Below are positions 23,853 to 32,272 of a stretch of DNA of 64,000 bases, in pieces. Both the position numbers and the translations under genes were made by a program. The notes beneath the pieces were generated by a model, which saw nothing but the letters and a program-made list of their open reading frames with translations, made no database searches and was not told where the DNA came from. Location: positions 127,925 through 191,924 of the forward strand of contig UQOY01000003.1 of the NCBI GenBank assembly GCA_900542825.1, given 5' to 3'. The first letter of the stretch is position 1. Each line of letters starts with the position of its first letter. Source of the stretch: an uncultured Collinsella sp. (GTDB lineage: Bacteria > Actinomycetota > Coriobacteriia > Coriobacteriales > Coriobacteriaceae).

Positions 23853-26616
23853 ACTCAGCGCTCTTGAGGGCGCCGACCATGTCGATCTTGTTAAGGGTAC
23901 GATTGGTGGCGAGGTTGACAATAAACGTAAAGCCAAAGGAAAGCACCACGGCGAGCACGTAGCTCAGCGGCTCGACCTCAACATCAAAATACAGCGACGG
24001 CATCTGCAAAATGTACGTAAAACTCTCGGCCAGCAAGCCGCCTAACGGTACGCCCAGTGCGGCGCCAATCGCCGTGAGGATCAACGTCTCCTTGTTGACG
24101 TAATGGTGCACCTCACCGCGACGGAAGCCCAGCACCTTGATGGTCGCCAGCTCGCGTTCGCGCTCGGAGATATTCGTGTTGGACAGCGTAAACACCACCA
24201 CAAACGACAGGCACGCCGCCATAAAGGTCACGAGCACCACGACCGAATTGATAATCGTAAAGTTCGCCTCATAGTTTTCCCAATGCTCGGCCGTACTCGA
24301 AATCGTAAGCCAACCGTCACTCTTAAGATTCTTGCTAAACGCAATCTGGTCGGCCGACGAACCCTTAAGCAGTACAAAGACGCCGTTAAGACGTGCGCTT
24401 CGACCGAACGCACGCTCATAGGTGCCCTGCGTCATATAAAGCGTGTTGCCCAGATAGTTGAGCGAAATGTCGCTGACTTTGACCTTGGCAACATTGAGCG
24501 ACGAATCCTGGACGTGTGCCGTATCGCCCGGCTGAATCCCAAGCACCAGCTGTGAACTTTTGCTCAGATACACGTCTCCGTCACGCAAAGACAGCGGCTC
24601 TTTGGACTCATCCTCCAGGCGCACGTAATCGCCCAAGTCACCCGTGCGGTCATCGGGCACCACGATCAGCTGCACGGTCTCGCTCTTTCCGCCAAATGTA
24701 AAGGTGACGTTGTCGGTCATAATCGGCAGCGTCGAAGCCACGGTCACGTTGGAATCATTGGCCGCGCTGCGCTCATCCAATGCCGCGCACGTTTGCGAAA
24801 AATCGTCGGGATTGGCGACCGCCAGCAGGTCGTAGCGCGTGATATGCCCGTACTGTTTGGGCGAAAGCGCCACCGACGTGTCGCGAATGCCCATACCGCA
24901 GATCACGAGCGCCGTGCAGCCGGCGATACCGAAGATGGTCATAAAGGCACGCTTTTTGTAGCGGAACAGGTTACGCGCCGCCACCTTGTTTAAGAAGCCC
25001 ATGCGGCGCCAGATAAAGCCGATGCGCTCAAGCAAGATGCGCGAGCCGGCGCGCGGGGCCTTGGGGCGCATGAGTGAGGCTGGGGTCTCGGCCATCTCGT
25101 GGCGGCAGGCGATAATCGTAGCGCCCACCACGCCCACGGCAAACAGCGCCACCGAGACGATCGAGGACACGATGTCGTACGAAAGCAACATCTGGGGCAG
25201 CGAGTACATGTCGTCGAACACCGTAAACAGGAACAGCGGCAGGCCCACAAATCCGATGATGTTGCCGAGCACGCCGCCGATCAGACATGCCCACAGCGCA
25301 TAGTCCACGTATTTGGACAGGATGCGCTCGCGTGAATAGCCAAGCGCCTTGTACAGGCCAATGAGCGTGCGCTCCTCCTCCACCATGCGCGTGGCGGTGG
25401 TAAGGCTGATGAGCACGGCGACGACAAAGAAGATAAATGGGAAAACTGTGGCGATGGCCTCGATCGAAGAACTGTCGCTCTCGACGCTCGAGTAGCTTGC
25501 GATGTTACCGCGGTCCTGGATGTACCAAGTGCATTCGCCCAGATCGGAAAGCTCGGCGCGGGCATCGGCAAAATGCTGGTCAGCGGCGGCGCGGCGCTGG
25601 TCCAACTCGGCCTGAGCCTGGACGCGCTCCTCGCTGCCCTCGGCCATGCGATTGATGTTGCCCTGTTCAATCCCAAAGAGCATATTCGCCTCGCGCTCGG
25701 CCGTATCCAAGCTTGCCGGCGTGTCGACCGTCAGCTCCTGAGCGCGCGCCTTCTCACGCTCCTCGCGGATCTTCTCGATATTGCCCTTGACCTCATTGAT
25801 TTTTGCCGCGTAGGCATCTGAATAGGAGTTGAGGCTCTTGGCTCCCTCGACGATCACGTGGACCGCGGAGTAGGAAGAAGATGTCGCGGCATCCTCGCTC
25901 ACATAGAACTTATAGTCCGCCGCCGAAGCAGCGCGAAAGGCGTTGACTGTCGAGTCGGAGCTTACATCAGTAGGATCGAGGACCTCGGCCGTAATGGTGT
26001 AATCGCCCGCGGCAAACTGATCCTTGGCACTTTGGTTGGACGAGCTCGCGTCATTGGCGGCAAAACTCACCGTATCGCCGAGTTTTTTGCCCGAAGCCTT
26101 CAGGAACTTAGATGTCACCGCGACCTCATCGGCGCTCTCGGGCAAATCGCCGCTCACGAGCACCGGTTGATCGATATTCTCCTTGGAAAGACTCTGCACG
26201 ACCACGCGCTCGCGCGTTGTGCCCACGGCGGTGTAGGCGGTCTCGGTGTAGATGCCCTCGACCGTCTCGACGCCGTCAACCTCTTGAATGGCCGCAAGAT
26301 CGTCGCGCGTAAGGCCATAGGTCGACTGCACGTTAATGTCATAGACATTCTGCTGGTCAAAATAGGCGTCAACCGAATCGCACAGGTCCTCGCAGCCCGC
26401 CTTAAGGCCGCACATCACGCTCACGCCAAGCGCAGTGATGACCACGATGGACAAGAAGCGCTTAAGACTGCCTCGGATTGTGCGGTAGATGCCACGGCGA
26501 AAAACCGTCGGCACCATATCGTTTGAGCTTTGAGCGGTGCGGTAGGTCGCGAACTCCCGGTCGCGACCCGCGTGCTCCGTATCGTGGTTTTGGCTGTTTT
26601 GGCGGTCCTGGTCCAT
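23851..26616 (-). CDS. FtsX-like ABC transporter permease with large extracytoplasmic region
   Basis: The 921-residue protein has a first membrane segment near residues 45-65 (KRFLSIVVITALGVSVMCG), a long external region with a charged, probably coiled-coil stretch near 275-345 (KIREEREKARAQ onward), then FtsX-type membrane blocks (VEEERTLIGLYKALGYSRERIL and ERERELATIKVLGFRRGEV are the two cytoplasmic hallmarks). This is the two-block, roughly ten-segment form of MacB/LolE-like permeases in Gram-positives. ATG 26616 is used; a GTG at 26628 would overlap the ATPase gene. Likely exports or extracts a membrane substrate; identity unknown. Confidence 0.85.
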   Translation of the reverse strand: MDQDRQNSQNHDTEHAGRDREFATYRTAQSSNDMVPTVFRRGIYRTIRGSLKRFLSIVVITALGVSVMCGLKAGCEDLCDSVDAYFDQQNVYDINVQSTYGLTRDDLAAIQEVDGVETVEGIYTETAYTAVGTTRERVVVQSLSKENIDQPVLVSGDLPESADEVAVTSKFLKASGKKLGDTVSFAANDASSSNQSAKDQFAAGDYTITAEVLDPTDVSSDSTVNAFRAASAADYKFYVSEDAATSSSYSAVHVIVEGAKSLNSYSDAYAAKINEVKGNIEKIREEREKARAQELTVDTPASLDTAEREANMLFGIEQGNINRMAEGSEERVQAQAELDQRRAAADQHFADARAELSDLGECTWYIQDRGNIASYSSVESDSSSIEAIATVFPFIFFVVAVLISLTTATRMVEEERTLIGLYKALGYSRERILSKYVDYALWACLIGGVLGNIIGFVGLPLFLFTVFDDMYSLPQMLLSYDIVSSIVSVALFAVGVVGATIIACRHEMAETPASLMRPKAPRAGSRILLERIGFIWRRMGFLNKVAARNLFRYKKRAFMTIFGIAGCTALVICGMGIRDTSVALSPKQYGHITRYDLLAVANPDDFSQTCAALDERSAANDSNVTVASTLPIMTDNVTFTFGGKSETVQLIVVPDDRTGDLGDYVRLEDESKEPLSLRDGDVYLSKSSQLVLGIQPGDTAHVQDSSLNVAKVKVSDISLNYLGNTLYMTQGTYERAFGRSARLNGVFVLLKGSSADQIAFSKNLKSDGWLTISSTAEHWENYEANFTIINSVVVLVTFMAACLSFVVVFTLSNTNISERERELATIKVLGFRRGEVHHYVNKETLILTAIGAALGVPLGGLLAESFTYILQMPSLYFDVEVEPLSYVLAVVLSFGFTFIVNLATNRTLNKIDMVGALKSAE

Positions 26617-26621
26617 GGGCG

Positions 26622-27323
26622 CTACCACTCGATCGTCTCGATAGGCACGGGATTTTGCTGGACCGTCTCGCTCTCCACGCGACCGTTCTTAAAGCGAATC
26701 AAGCGATCGGCCATGGGCGCCAGCGCGGAGTTATGGGTGATGATAATGACCGTGATGCCCTGCTTGCGACAGGTATCCTGCAGCAGCTGCAAGATCTGCT
26801 TGCCAGTTTTGTAGTCGAGTGCACCCGTGGGCTCGTCGCATAAAAGCAGCTTGGGGTTCTTGGCCAGTGCGCGGGCAATGGACACGCGCTGCTGCTCGCC
26901 ACCCGAAAGCTGCGCGGGGAAGTTGGCGAGGCGCTCGCCCAGGCCAACCTGGCGAAGCGTCTGTTCGGCATCGAGCGAATCGGGGCAAATCTGAGCTGCG
27001 AGCTCGACGTTTTCGAGCGCCGTCAAGTTGGGGACCAGATTGTAGAACTGGAAGACAAAGCCGACGTCGGCGCGGCGGTATTCCACGAGCTGCGCCTCAT
27101 TGGCGGAGCTCACGTCGCGCCCGTCCACCGTCACGGTGCCGGAGGTCGCCGTATCCATGCCGCCCAGGATGTTGAGCGCCGTGGTCTTGCCGGCACCCGA
27201 AGCACCCAGAATGATGGCGAGCTCGCCGCGCTCGACCGTAAAGCTCGCGCCGTCGAGCGCATGAATGCGGGCATCGCCCTCGCCGTATGCTTTGATGACG
27301 TCTTTGAATTCGATATAGGCCAT
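26622..27323 (-). CDS. ABC transporter ATP-binding protein (MacB/LolD type)
   Basis: The 233-residue ATPase has Walker A GASGAGKTT, Q-loop FVFQFYNLVPNLT, signature LSGGEQQR, Walker B LLLCDEPTGALD and H-loop ITHN. The set, including FYNLVPNLTALENVELA, marks the lipoprotein-release/MacB class. Its stop codon is 3 nt upstream of the ATG of the FtsX-like permease gene, forming a two-gene transporter operon. Confidence 0.92.
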   Translation of the reverse strand: MAYIEFKDVIKAYGEGDARIHALDGASFTVERGELAIILGASGAGKTTALNILGGMDTATSGTVTVDGRDVSSANEAQLVEYRRADVGFVFQFYNLVPNLTALENVELAAQICPDSLDAEQTLRQVGLGERLANFPAQLSGGEQQRVSIARALAKNPKLLLCDEPTGALDYKTGKQILQLLQDTCRKQGITVIIITHNSALAPMADRLIRFKNGRVESETVQQNPVPIETIEW

Positions 27324-27372
27324 CGATTAATTCCCATCTGGTCGGATAACTCTTTAGTATTACCCATTTCGC

Positions 27373-27418
27373 ACCTACCAAAAAGGGACAGGTTAATTTT
27401 GGCAGGTTTTATATGGGG
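27373..27418 (-). repeat. Dispersed hairpin repeat, family A copy 5 (reverse)
   Basis: Read on the minus strand this is CCCCATATAAAACCTGCC followed by AAAATTAACCTGTCCC and TTTTTGGTAGGT. It lies 49 nt upstream of the MacB-type ATPase gene and on the same strand, matching the upstream position of copies 1, 2 and 6. Confidence 0.85.
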
Positions 27419-27524
27419 AAACGGTAGCTATAGATGAGGCGCCGGGGAGGCAGAGACATCATCGACGGGGTCAGACCGACCGCCAAACACAACGCACGCA
27501 TCTCAATCTGTCAGCCAAATCATT

Positions 27525-27538
27525 CGAACAGCTGTTCG
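27525..27538. promoter_or_regulatory. LexA-type SOS box
   Basis: CGAACAGCTGTTCG is a perfect 14-bp palindrome fitting the Gram-positive/actinobacterial LexA pattern CGAAC-N4-GTTCG. It is 57 nt before the start codon of the GyrI-like gene and just upstream of two overlapping TATGAT candidates (27544-27554), where a bound repressor would block the promoter. Confidence 0.7.
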
Positions 27539-27595
27539 TTTTCTATGATATGATGTTGGCAACTACACAGGCGCATACGCAGAAAGGCGACCACC

Positions 27596-28234
27596 ATGGC
27601 GTTCGACTTTAAGAAGGAATGCAAGGAGCTCTACAAACCTGCAAGCAAGCCGAGCATCGTAACTGTCCCGCCTATGAGCTACGTAGCCGTTCGCGGAAAG
27701 GGCGACCCAAATACCGAAGGTGGTGAGTATCAAAACGCACTACCGCTGCTTTACGGCATCGCCTATACCGTCAAGATGTCGAAGAAAGGCTCAAGGAGTA
27801 TCAAGGGCTATTTCGACTTTGTGGTACCGCCGCTCGAGGGTTTCTGGTGGCAAAACTCCCCGAGCGACGACATCGATTATGTACGCAAAGACGATTTCAA
27901 CTTCATCTCGTGCATCCGCCTGCCCGATTTCGTCACCCGAGATGACTTTGACTGGGCAGTCGCGGAAGCCACGACCAAAAAGAAACTGGACTTTTCCACC
28001 GTCGAGCTGCTTAAAGTTGACGAGGGTCTCTGCGTTCAATGCATGCATACCGGACCCTATGACAGCGAGCCGGCGACCGTAGACGCCATGCATGAATACA
28101 CGACCGAGCAGGGCTATGTCCCCGACTTCTCAGACACCCGTTTACATCACGAAATCTATCTCTCCGATCCACGCAAATGTGCACCGGAGAAACTTAAGAC
28201 CGTGGTTCGTCATCCTATCAAGCGCGCTGAATAG
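27596..28234 (+). CDS. Stand-alone GyrI-like small-molecule-binding domain protein
   Basis: The 212-residue protein is a free-standing GyrI-like domain without an AraC or MerR DNA-binding part. Signs are VPPMSYVAVRGKGDPN near residue 25, the aromatic GFWWQNS region, CMHTGPYDSEPAT and the C-terminal LHHEIYLSDPRKC followed by LKTVVRHPI. Some members of this family hydrolyse cyclopropane-bearing DNA-alkylating compounds; others only bind ligands. The LexA-type box upstream suggests DNA-damage induction and favours a protective role. AGAAAGG precedes the ATG. Confidence 0.8.
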   Translation: MAFDFKKECKELYKPASKPSIVTVPPMSYVAVRGKGDPNTEGGEYQNALPLLYGIAYTVKMSKKGSRSIKGYFDFVVPPLEGFWWQNSPSDDIDYVRKDDFNFISCIRLPDFVTRDDFDWAVAEATTKKKLDFSTVELLKVDEGLCVQCMHTGPYDSEPATVDAMHEYTTEQGYVPDFSDTRLHHEIYLSDPRKCAPEKLKTVVRHPIKRAE

Positions 28235-28404
28235 CGTGAGGCGTCATTTCACGCGCCAGGTTTTAAGCCAGCCAACCAGCCGCCTCCTAGGCCGTCTGGT
28301 AATAATCTTGGCGCGGCCCGTCGCATCTTATAAGTTTGTTTTGCTAAAGCTGGAAAGCCTCTCAACGATGCGCAACTCCAGCTCTTTTTCTATCAAGAGA
28401 GCAA

Positions 28405-29655
28405 GTGTCGGAAAACAAAATGTCGGAAAGCAGCGCATCGAGCAGAATCAAATGCCTGGTCAACACCTATAGTGGTCTCGTGCTTATGGGTGCTGTCGGA
28501 ATCCCTATTGGCATCATCGTCGGCGCCATTTGCGCCCTCTTTGGTCGCGTGCTCCTGGCGATCGGCACTTTCCGCGACAATCACATCACCCTGCTCCTTC
28601 CCTTCCTCGCCCTCATGGGCTTGGCCATCGTATTTGCCTACCGTACCTGGGGCAAAGGCACCGATCGGGGCATGAGCTTAGTATTCGACGTAGGTCACGG
28701 GCGCGAGGGCGCCATCTCCCCGCGTTTGGTGCCGCTCATTATACTGAGCACGTGGGGAACGCACCTCTTTGGCGGCAGTGCGGGACGCGAGGGCGTGGCC
28801 GTGCAGATTGGCGCAACCGTCTCGCACTGGATCGGCCGGCGTCTACCTTTCCGAGACCCCGGCAACACGTTTTTGCTTATCGGCATGGCTGCCGGCTTTG
28901 CCGGACTCTTTCAAACGCCGCTCGCCGCCACGGTCTTTGTTATCGAAGTACTAGTCGCAGGACGCATGGAGTACCGCGCGCTGTTCCCCGCGCTTACGGC
29001 CTCACTCGCTGCAAGTATGACCTCCGGCGCCCTGGGGCTCGAGAAGTTCGAGGTCACCGTTGCCGCCTCATATGCGCTCGACCTCCCCGGTCTTGGACGG
29101 CTGGCGCTGTTGAGCATCGCGTTTGGTATGGTAGGCGGCGCCTTTGCCTGGTGCCTTGCCCACGCCAAGACCCTTGCGGCGCGGCTACTCCCCAACCCCT
29201 ATGTGCGCATCGCCGTTATGGGCATTGCACTATCGGCGATTCTGTTCGCACTATGGCAGGGTCGATACTGCGGTCTTGGCACCAACCTGATATCGGCGGC
29301 GCTCGACGGTGACGGCAAGATCGCCATCATGCCTTGGGACTGGGCGCTCAAATTCACACTCACCATTACCACGCTTGCCGCAGGATATCAGGGTGGCGAG
29401 GTGACGCCGTTGTTTTCTATCGGAGCCAGCCTGGGTGTCGTGCTCGCCGGGATTCTCGGAATGCCCGTTGAGCTCTGCGCCGCGCTGGGATACGCCGCCG
29501 TCTTTGGCAGCGCCACCAATACGCTGCTCGCGCCGATCCTCATTGGCTGCGAAGTCTTCGGCTTTGGTAACTTGCCGATGTTCTTTATTGTCTGCGTCGT
29601 GGCTTACCTGTTCAACATGGATAAGTCGATCTACGCCCTACAGGAGCGGGCGTAG
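28405..29655 (+). CDS. CLC-family anion transporter, possibly fluoride (CLC-F) type
   Basis: The 416-residue polytopic protein has CLC hallmarks GGSAGREGVAVQIG with the gating Glu129, and GYQGGEVTPLFSIGA in the second half. Chloride-type CLCs usually have GREGP and G-x-F-x-P in these places; GREG followed by VAVQ, and GGEVTPLF, are closer to fluoride/proton exporters. No fluoride riboswitch was recognised in the 170-nt leader, which instead has a CGCGCCA/TGGCGCG pairing and an AGCTGGA/TCCAGCT hairpin followed by CTTTTT. Start at GTG 28405 or ATG 28420 is unresolved. Confidence 0.82.
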   Translation: MSENKMSESSASSRIKCLVNTYSGLVLMGAVGIPIGIIVGAICALFGRVLLAIGTFRDNHITLLLPFLALMGLAIVFAYRTWGKGTDRGMSLVFDVGHGREGAISPRLVPLIILSTWGTHLFGGSAGREGVAVQIGATVSHWIGRRLPFRDPGNTFLLIGMAAGFAGLFQTPLAATVFVIEVLVAGRMEYRALFPALTASLAASMTSGALGLEKFEVTVAASYALDLPGLGRLALLSIAFGMVGGAFAWCLAHAKTLAARLLPNPYVRIAVMGIALSAILFALWQGRYCGLGTNLISAALDGDGKIAIMPWDWALKFTLTITTLAAGYQGGEVTPLFSIGASLGVVLAGILGMPVELCAALGYAAVFGSATNTLLAPILIGCEVFGFGNLPMFFIVCVVAYLFNMDKSIYALQERA

Positions 29656-29663
29656 ATAGATGT

Positions 29664-29735
29664 CCAAGCGGGTGGTCTCAACCGGAAACAACGTCCCACT
29701 CTGAGGCTATATTCCGGGACACCGTTTCCGCTTGG
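29664..29735 (+). terminator. Large hairpin after the CLC transporter gene
   Basis: CCAAGCGG (29664-29671) pairs with CCGCTTGG (29728-29735); inside, GGAAAC/GTTTCC and GTCCC/GGGAC pair. It begins 9 nt after the stop codon. There is no U-tract, so termination is uncertain. Confidence 0.5.
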
Positions 29736-29799
29736 AACGCCATTCGGAAAGCGCGTCCCAGTCTTTCATGGCGTCTTGGCTATGCAAAGTGCCCGGGCG

Positions 29800-30378
29800 T
29801 TACTCCTCGTACGCGCCCTCAAGCCGAAGCAGCCACTCCTTGCGGTCAAGCCCGCCGGCATATCCGTTGAGCGATCCGTCGGCCGCCACCACGCGATGGC
29901 ACGGCACAATAATCGAAATGGGATTACGCGCGACCGCAGCCCCCACGGCACGGGGAGACACAACGGGCGCCTCATTTCCCGGCACCCGATGTCGAGCGGC
30001 AACACGCTGGGCGATCTCGCCATACGTAGCGACTTCGCCACGCGGAATAGAAAGCAGCTCGTACCAAACTTCACGCTGAAACGCCGTGCCAATCATATGC
30101 AACGGCGGCGTAAACCGAGGTTCCTGCCCTGCAAAATAAGCATTCAGCCAAGCCCAGGAACGCTCAAGCACCGAAGAGGCCGCACCATTTGCCGGACTCA
30201 CCGACGATATGCCACCAATACCGGAAACCGCATCGGCGCCTTCAACATGTTCGGAGTCTTCCCGGAGAAGCGTGGAGCCAAAGTGCTCCTGCCCCTCAAA
30301 CCAAAGCCCCGTCAGACCGCGGCCATCAGCGGCAAGCAAGATTTCGCCCAAAGGCGAAGCAAACGTCGTCGTGACCAC
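29800..30378 (-). CDS. ogt: Methylated-DNA--protein-cysteine S-methyltransferase
   Basis: The 192-residue protein repairs O6-methylguanine by transferring the alkyl group to the Cys of IIVPCHRVV; GEVATYGEIAQRVA upstream of it is the DNA-binding helix region and GYAGGLDRKEWLLRLE the end of the active-site domain. Two short insertions (around residues 40-65 and 128-140) make it a little longer than typical Ogt. GTG start with AAAGGAG eight bases upstream. It probably forms a single-gene unit. Confidence 0.92.
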   Translation of the reverse strand: MVTTTFASPLGEILLAADGRGLTGLWFEGQEHFGSTLLREDSEHVEGADAVSGIGGISSVSPANGAASSVLERSWAWLNAYFAGQEPRFTPPLHMIGTAFQREVWYELLSIPRGEVATYGEIAQRVAARHRVPGNEAPVVSPRAVGAAVARNPISIIVPCHRVVAADGSLNGYAGGLDRKEWLLRLEGAYEE

Positions 30379-30930
30379 CAGCGGCTCCTTTCAAAACTCC
30401 GCAACATAATACCGCGAATTGTGCAGACAACCCCCGCAGATACGTCTGGGCGGGCTCGCAATTGCTTAAGCGAGGCTGTTTTCCCCAATCAAGCGAAGAA
30501 GACGCGGGGCATCGACGCCAGAGCGGTACCTCCATCAGCTGAGCTCTAATACTTTCCCGAGAAGTGAACGAGTAAAAACGAGGCCCCGGAGCATCCACAC
30601 CTTTAGACCAAAAAACCGCAGGATTCGTGCAGCAAAACCGCAGGAAATAGCGGTCAGAATATGCCAATGCTTCGGGAGTCAAAATAAGGTCGTTCACTTC
30701 TCGGGAAAGTATTAGACCCCGATTCACCCCAACCCCAAAGTCACCTCAGGCGGCAGGCGCAGCGCGCCGCAGCTGCCGGCCGCGCCCCACAGTCCCCCAA
30801 GGCGGCAGGCGCGAAGCGCCGAGGCCGCCGCCGGGACCAAGGCCCGCAACGACCACGTGCCCTCACATCAGCCCAGCGGCCCCAACCAACAACGGCCCCA
30901 TCGCAGGCCGCTCGCAACAGCGTCACCGCA
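30379..30930. other. Gene-poor spacer with a 170-bp inverted repeat
   Basis: No gene was found between ogt and family D copy 2. At 30548-30572 and 30690-30714 the word TAATACTTTCCCGAGAAGTG (continuing AACGA) occurs in inverted orientation, a perfect 25-bp pair about 117 nt apart. Inside, CCCGGAGCAT pairs with ATGCTTCGGG. From 30750 to 30930 the DNA is very GC-rich with GGCGGCAGGCGC repeated twice. Confidence 0.55.
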
Positions 30931-31060
30931 GGCGGGGGCCGGGCTTAGTTTTCAGAACACTCCGCAGACCAGTGTGGCGCCTTGTCCGCGGCTCCGAAGG
31001 AGCAGGACAAGGCGCCACACATGGTCGAGGACGTTCTGAAAACTAAGCCCGGCCCCCGCC
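30931..31060 (-). ncRNA. Family D composite 3'-UTR element, copy 2 (after asd)
   Basis: The 28-bp outer helix is perfect (30931-30958 with 31033-31060) and the 16-bp inner helix is perfect (30972-30987 with 31005-31020). On the asd strand the order is outer arm, GTCCTCGACCAT, inner hairpin, CTGCGGAG, outer arm. It begins 12 nt after the asd stop codon. This copy is the cleanest of the family. Confidence 0.7.
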
Positions 31061-31072
31061 GGACAGGTCAAC

Positions 31073-32098
31073 CTACTCGCAGAGCAGCTTAGCGATCTGG
31101 ACGGCGTTGGTTGCCGCGCCCTTACGGATTTGGTCGCCGCAGCACCAGAAGGTGATGCCACACGCGGCCTCGGGGTTCGAGATGTCGCGACGCACGCGGC
31201 CGGCCCAAATCAGGTCCTGGTCGGAGGTGTCCATCGGCATGGGGAAGCGATCGTGCGCATCCTCGGCGCTCATGTCGTCAACCAGCTTCACACCCGGAGC
31301 GGCAGCCAGCGCAGCACGAGCCTCCTCAACCGTGATGTCACGCTCGAACTCGAGCGTAATGCTCTCGGAGTGCGAACGCAGCACGGGCACGCGCACACAG
31401 GTGCAGTTCACGCGCAGCTCGGGCAGATGCATGATCTTGCGGCCCTCGTTTTGCAACTTCATCTCCTCGGAGGTAAAGCCCTCCTCCTTGACGCCGCCAA
31501 TCTGCGGAATCAGGTTGCTCGCGAGCTGGGCGGCAAACGCGCGCGGCTCGGGAATCTCCTCGCCACGGCCCAGGGCGGCCAGCTGAGCCTCGAGCTCTGC
31601 CATGCCGGGAGCGCCGGCACCCGAAGCAGCCTGATACGTCGAGACGATCATGCGCTTCACGCCGGCAAGCTGATGCAGCGGCCACGTAGGAACCAGGCCG
31701 ATGATGGTCGCGCAGTTGGGATTGGCGATCAGGCCGTGATGCCACTTGATGTCGTCGGCATTGATCTCAGGCACAACCAGCGGCACTTCGGGATCCATGC
31801 GGAAGGCGTGACTGTTGTCGACCACGACGGCGCCGCGCTTGACGGCCTCGGGCAGCAGCTCCTTGGCGATATCGTCGCCGGCAGCGCCGAGCACGATGTC
31901 GCAGCCCTCAAAGGCCTCGGGGCAAGCTTCCTCAATCGCAACCTGCTCGCCGCGGAACTCAACGGTCTTGCCCGCAGAGCGCGCGCTCGCCAGCAGCTTG
32001 AGCTTGCCAACCGGAAACTCCTGCTCGTTGAGGCACTCGAGCATCTGGGTGCCCACGGCTCCCGTCGCGCCCAAAATAGCAACCGTGTACTGTTTCAT
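31073..32098 (-). CDS. asd: Aspartate-semialdehyde dehydrogenase
   Basis: The 341-residue enzyme reduces aspartyl phosphate to aspartate semialdehyde for lysine, threonine and methionine synthesis. GATGAVG at the N terminus binds NADP, the catalytic Cys is in NPNCATI, and the GAGAPGM and RVPVLRSHSE segments carry substrate residues. The ATG at 32098 follows AAAGGGGGAAGC; upstream in-frame codons have no such site. It lies 174 nt after lysC on the same strand with a terminator between. Confidence 0.94.
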   Translation of the reverse strand: MKQYTVAILGATGAVGTQMLECLNEQEFPVGKLKLLASARSAGKTVEFRGEQVAIEEACPEAFEGCDIVLGAAGDDIAKELLPEAVKRGAVVVDNSHAFRMDPEVPLVVPEINADDIKWHHGLIANPNCATIIGLVPTWPLHQLAGVKRMIVSTYQAASGAGAPGMAELEAQLAALGRGEEIPEPRAFAAQLASNLIPQIGGVKEEGFTSEEMKLQNEGRKIMHLPELRVNCTCVRVPVLRSHSESITLEFERDITVEEARAALAAAPGVKLVDDMSAEDAHDRFPMPMDTSDQDLIWAGRVRRDISNPEAACGITFWCCGDQIRKGAATNAVQIAKLLCE

Positions 32099-32164
32099 GC
32101 TTCCCCCTTTAAAGGTTTTGGCTTTTGCCCGCACGCCGAGCAGGCCGATTGTTGTTGCCAGTGT

Positions 32165-32199
32165 ATACAAGAACGGGGCGGACACGAAACCCGCCCCGT
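32165..32199 (-). terminator. Intrinsic terminator after lysC
   Basis: On the minus strand ACGGGGCGG pairs with CCGCCCCGT and TCTTG follows. It separates lysC from asd, so asd probably has its own promoter or depends on read-through. Confidence 0.55.
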
Positions 32200-32228
32200 C
32201 GAAACGAAACCGAAACGAAACGCCCCGC

Positions 32229-32263
32229 CGTAGATTTTTGAGACATGACCCAAAAATCTACCG
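32229..32263. repeat. Hairpin with a GACATG-CCCAAAAA-TCTACCG arm (family E copy 1)
   Basis: CGTAGATTTTTG pairs with CAAAAATCTACCG around a loop with GACATGACC. The right half (GACATGACCCAAAAATC followed by TACCG) recurs almost unchanged at 50423-50446. It lies 10 nt after the lysC stop codon on the lysC transcript. Confidence 0.6.
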
Positions 32264-32272
32264 GGATAGCAG

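Noticed and set aside
27419..27432. AAACGGTAGCTATA repeated at 41563 and partly at 41583 as a possible operator
   Set aside because: A 14-base match within 64 kb is expected by chance several times, and the sites share no gene context.
29664..29735. GGGTGG near 29671 read as a T-box riboswitch
   Set aside because: The full T-box sequence and antiterminator are absent, and the position is downstream of a transporter gene.
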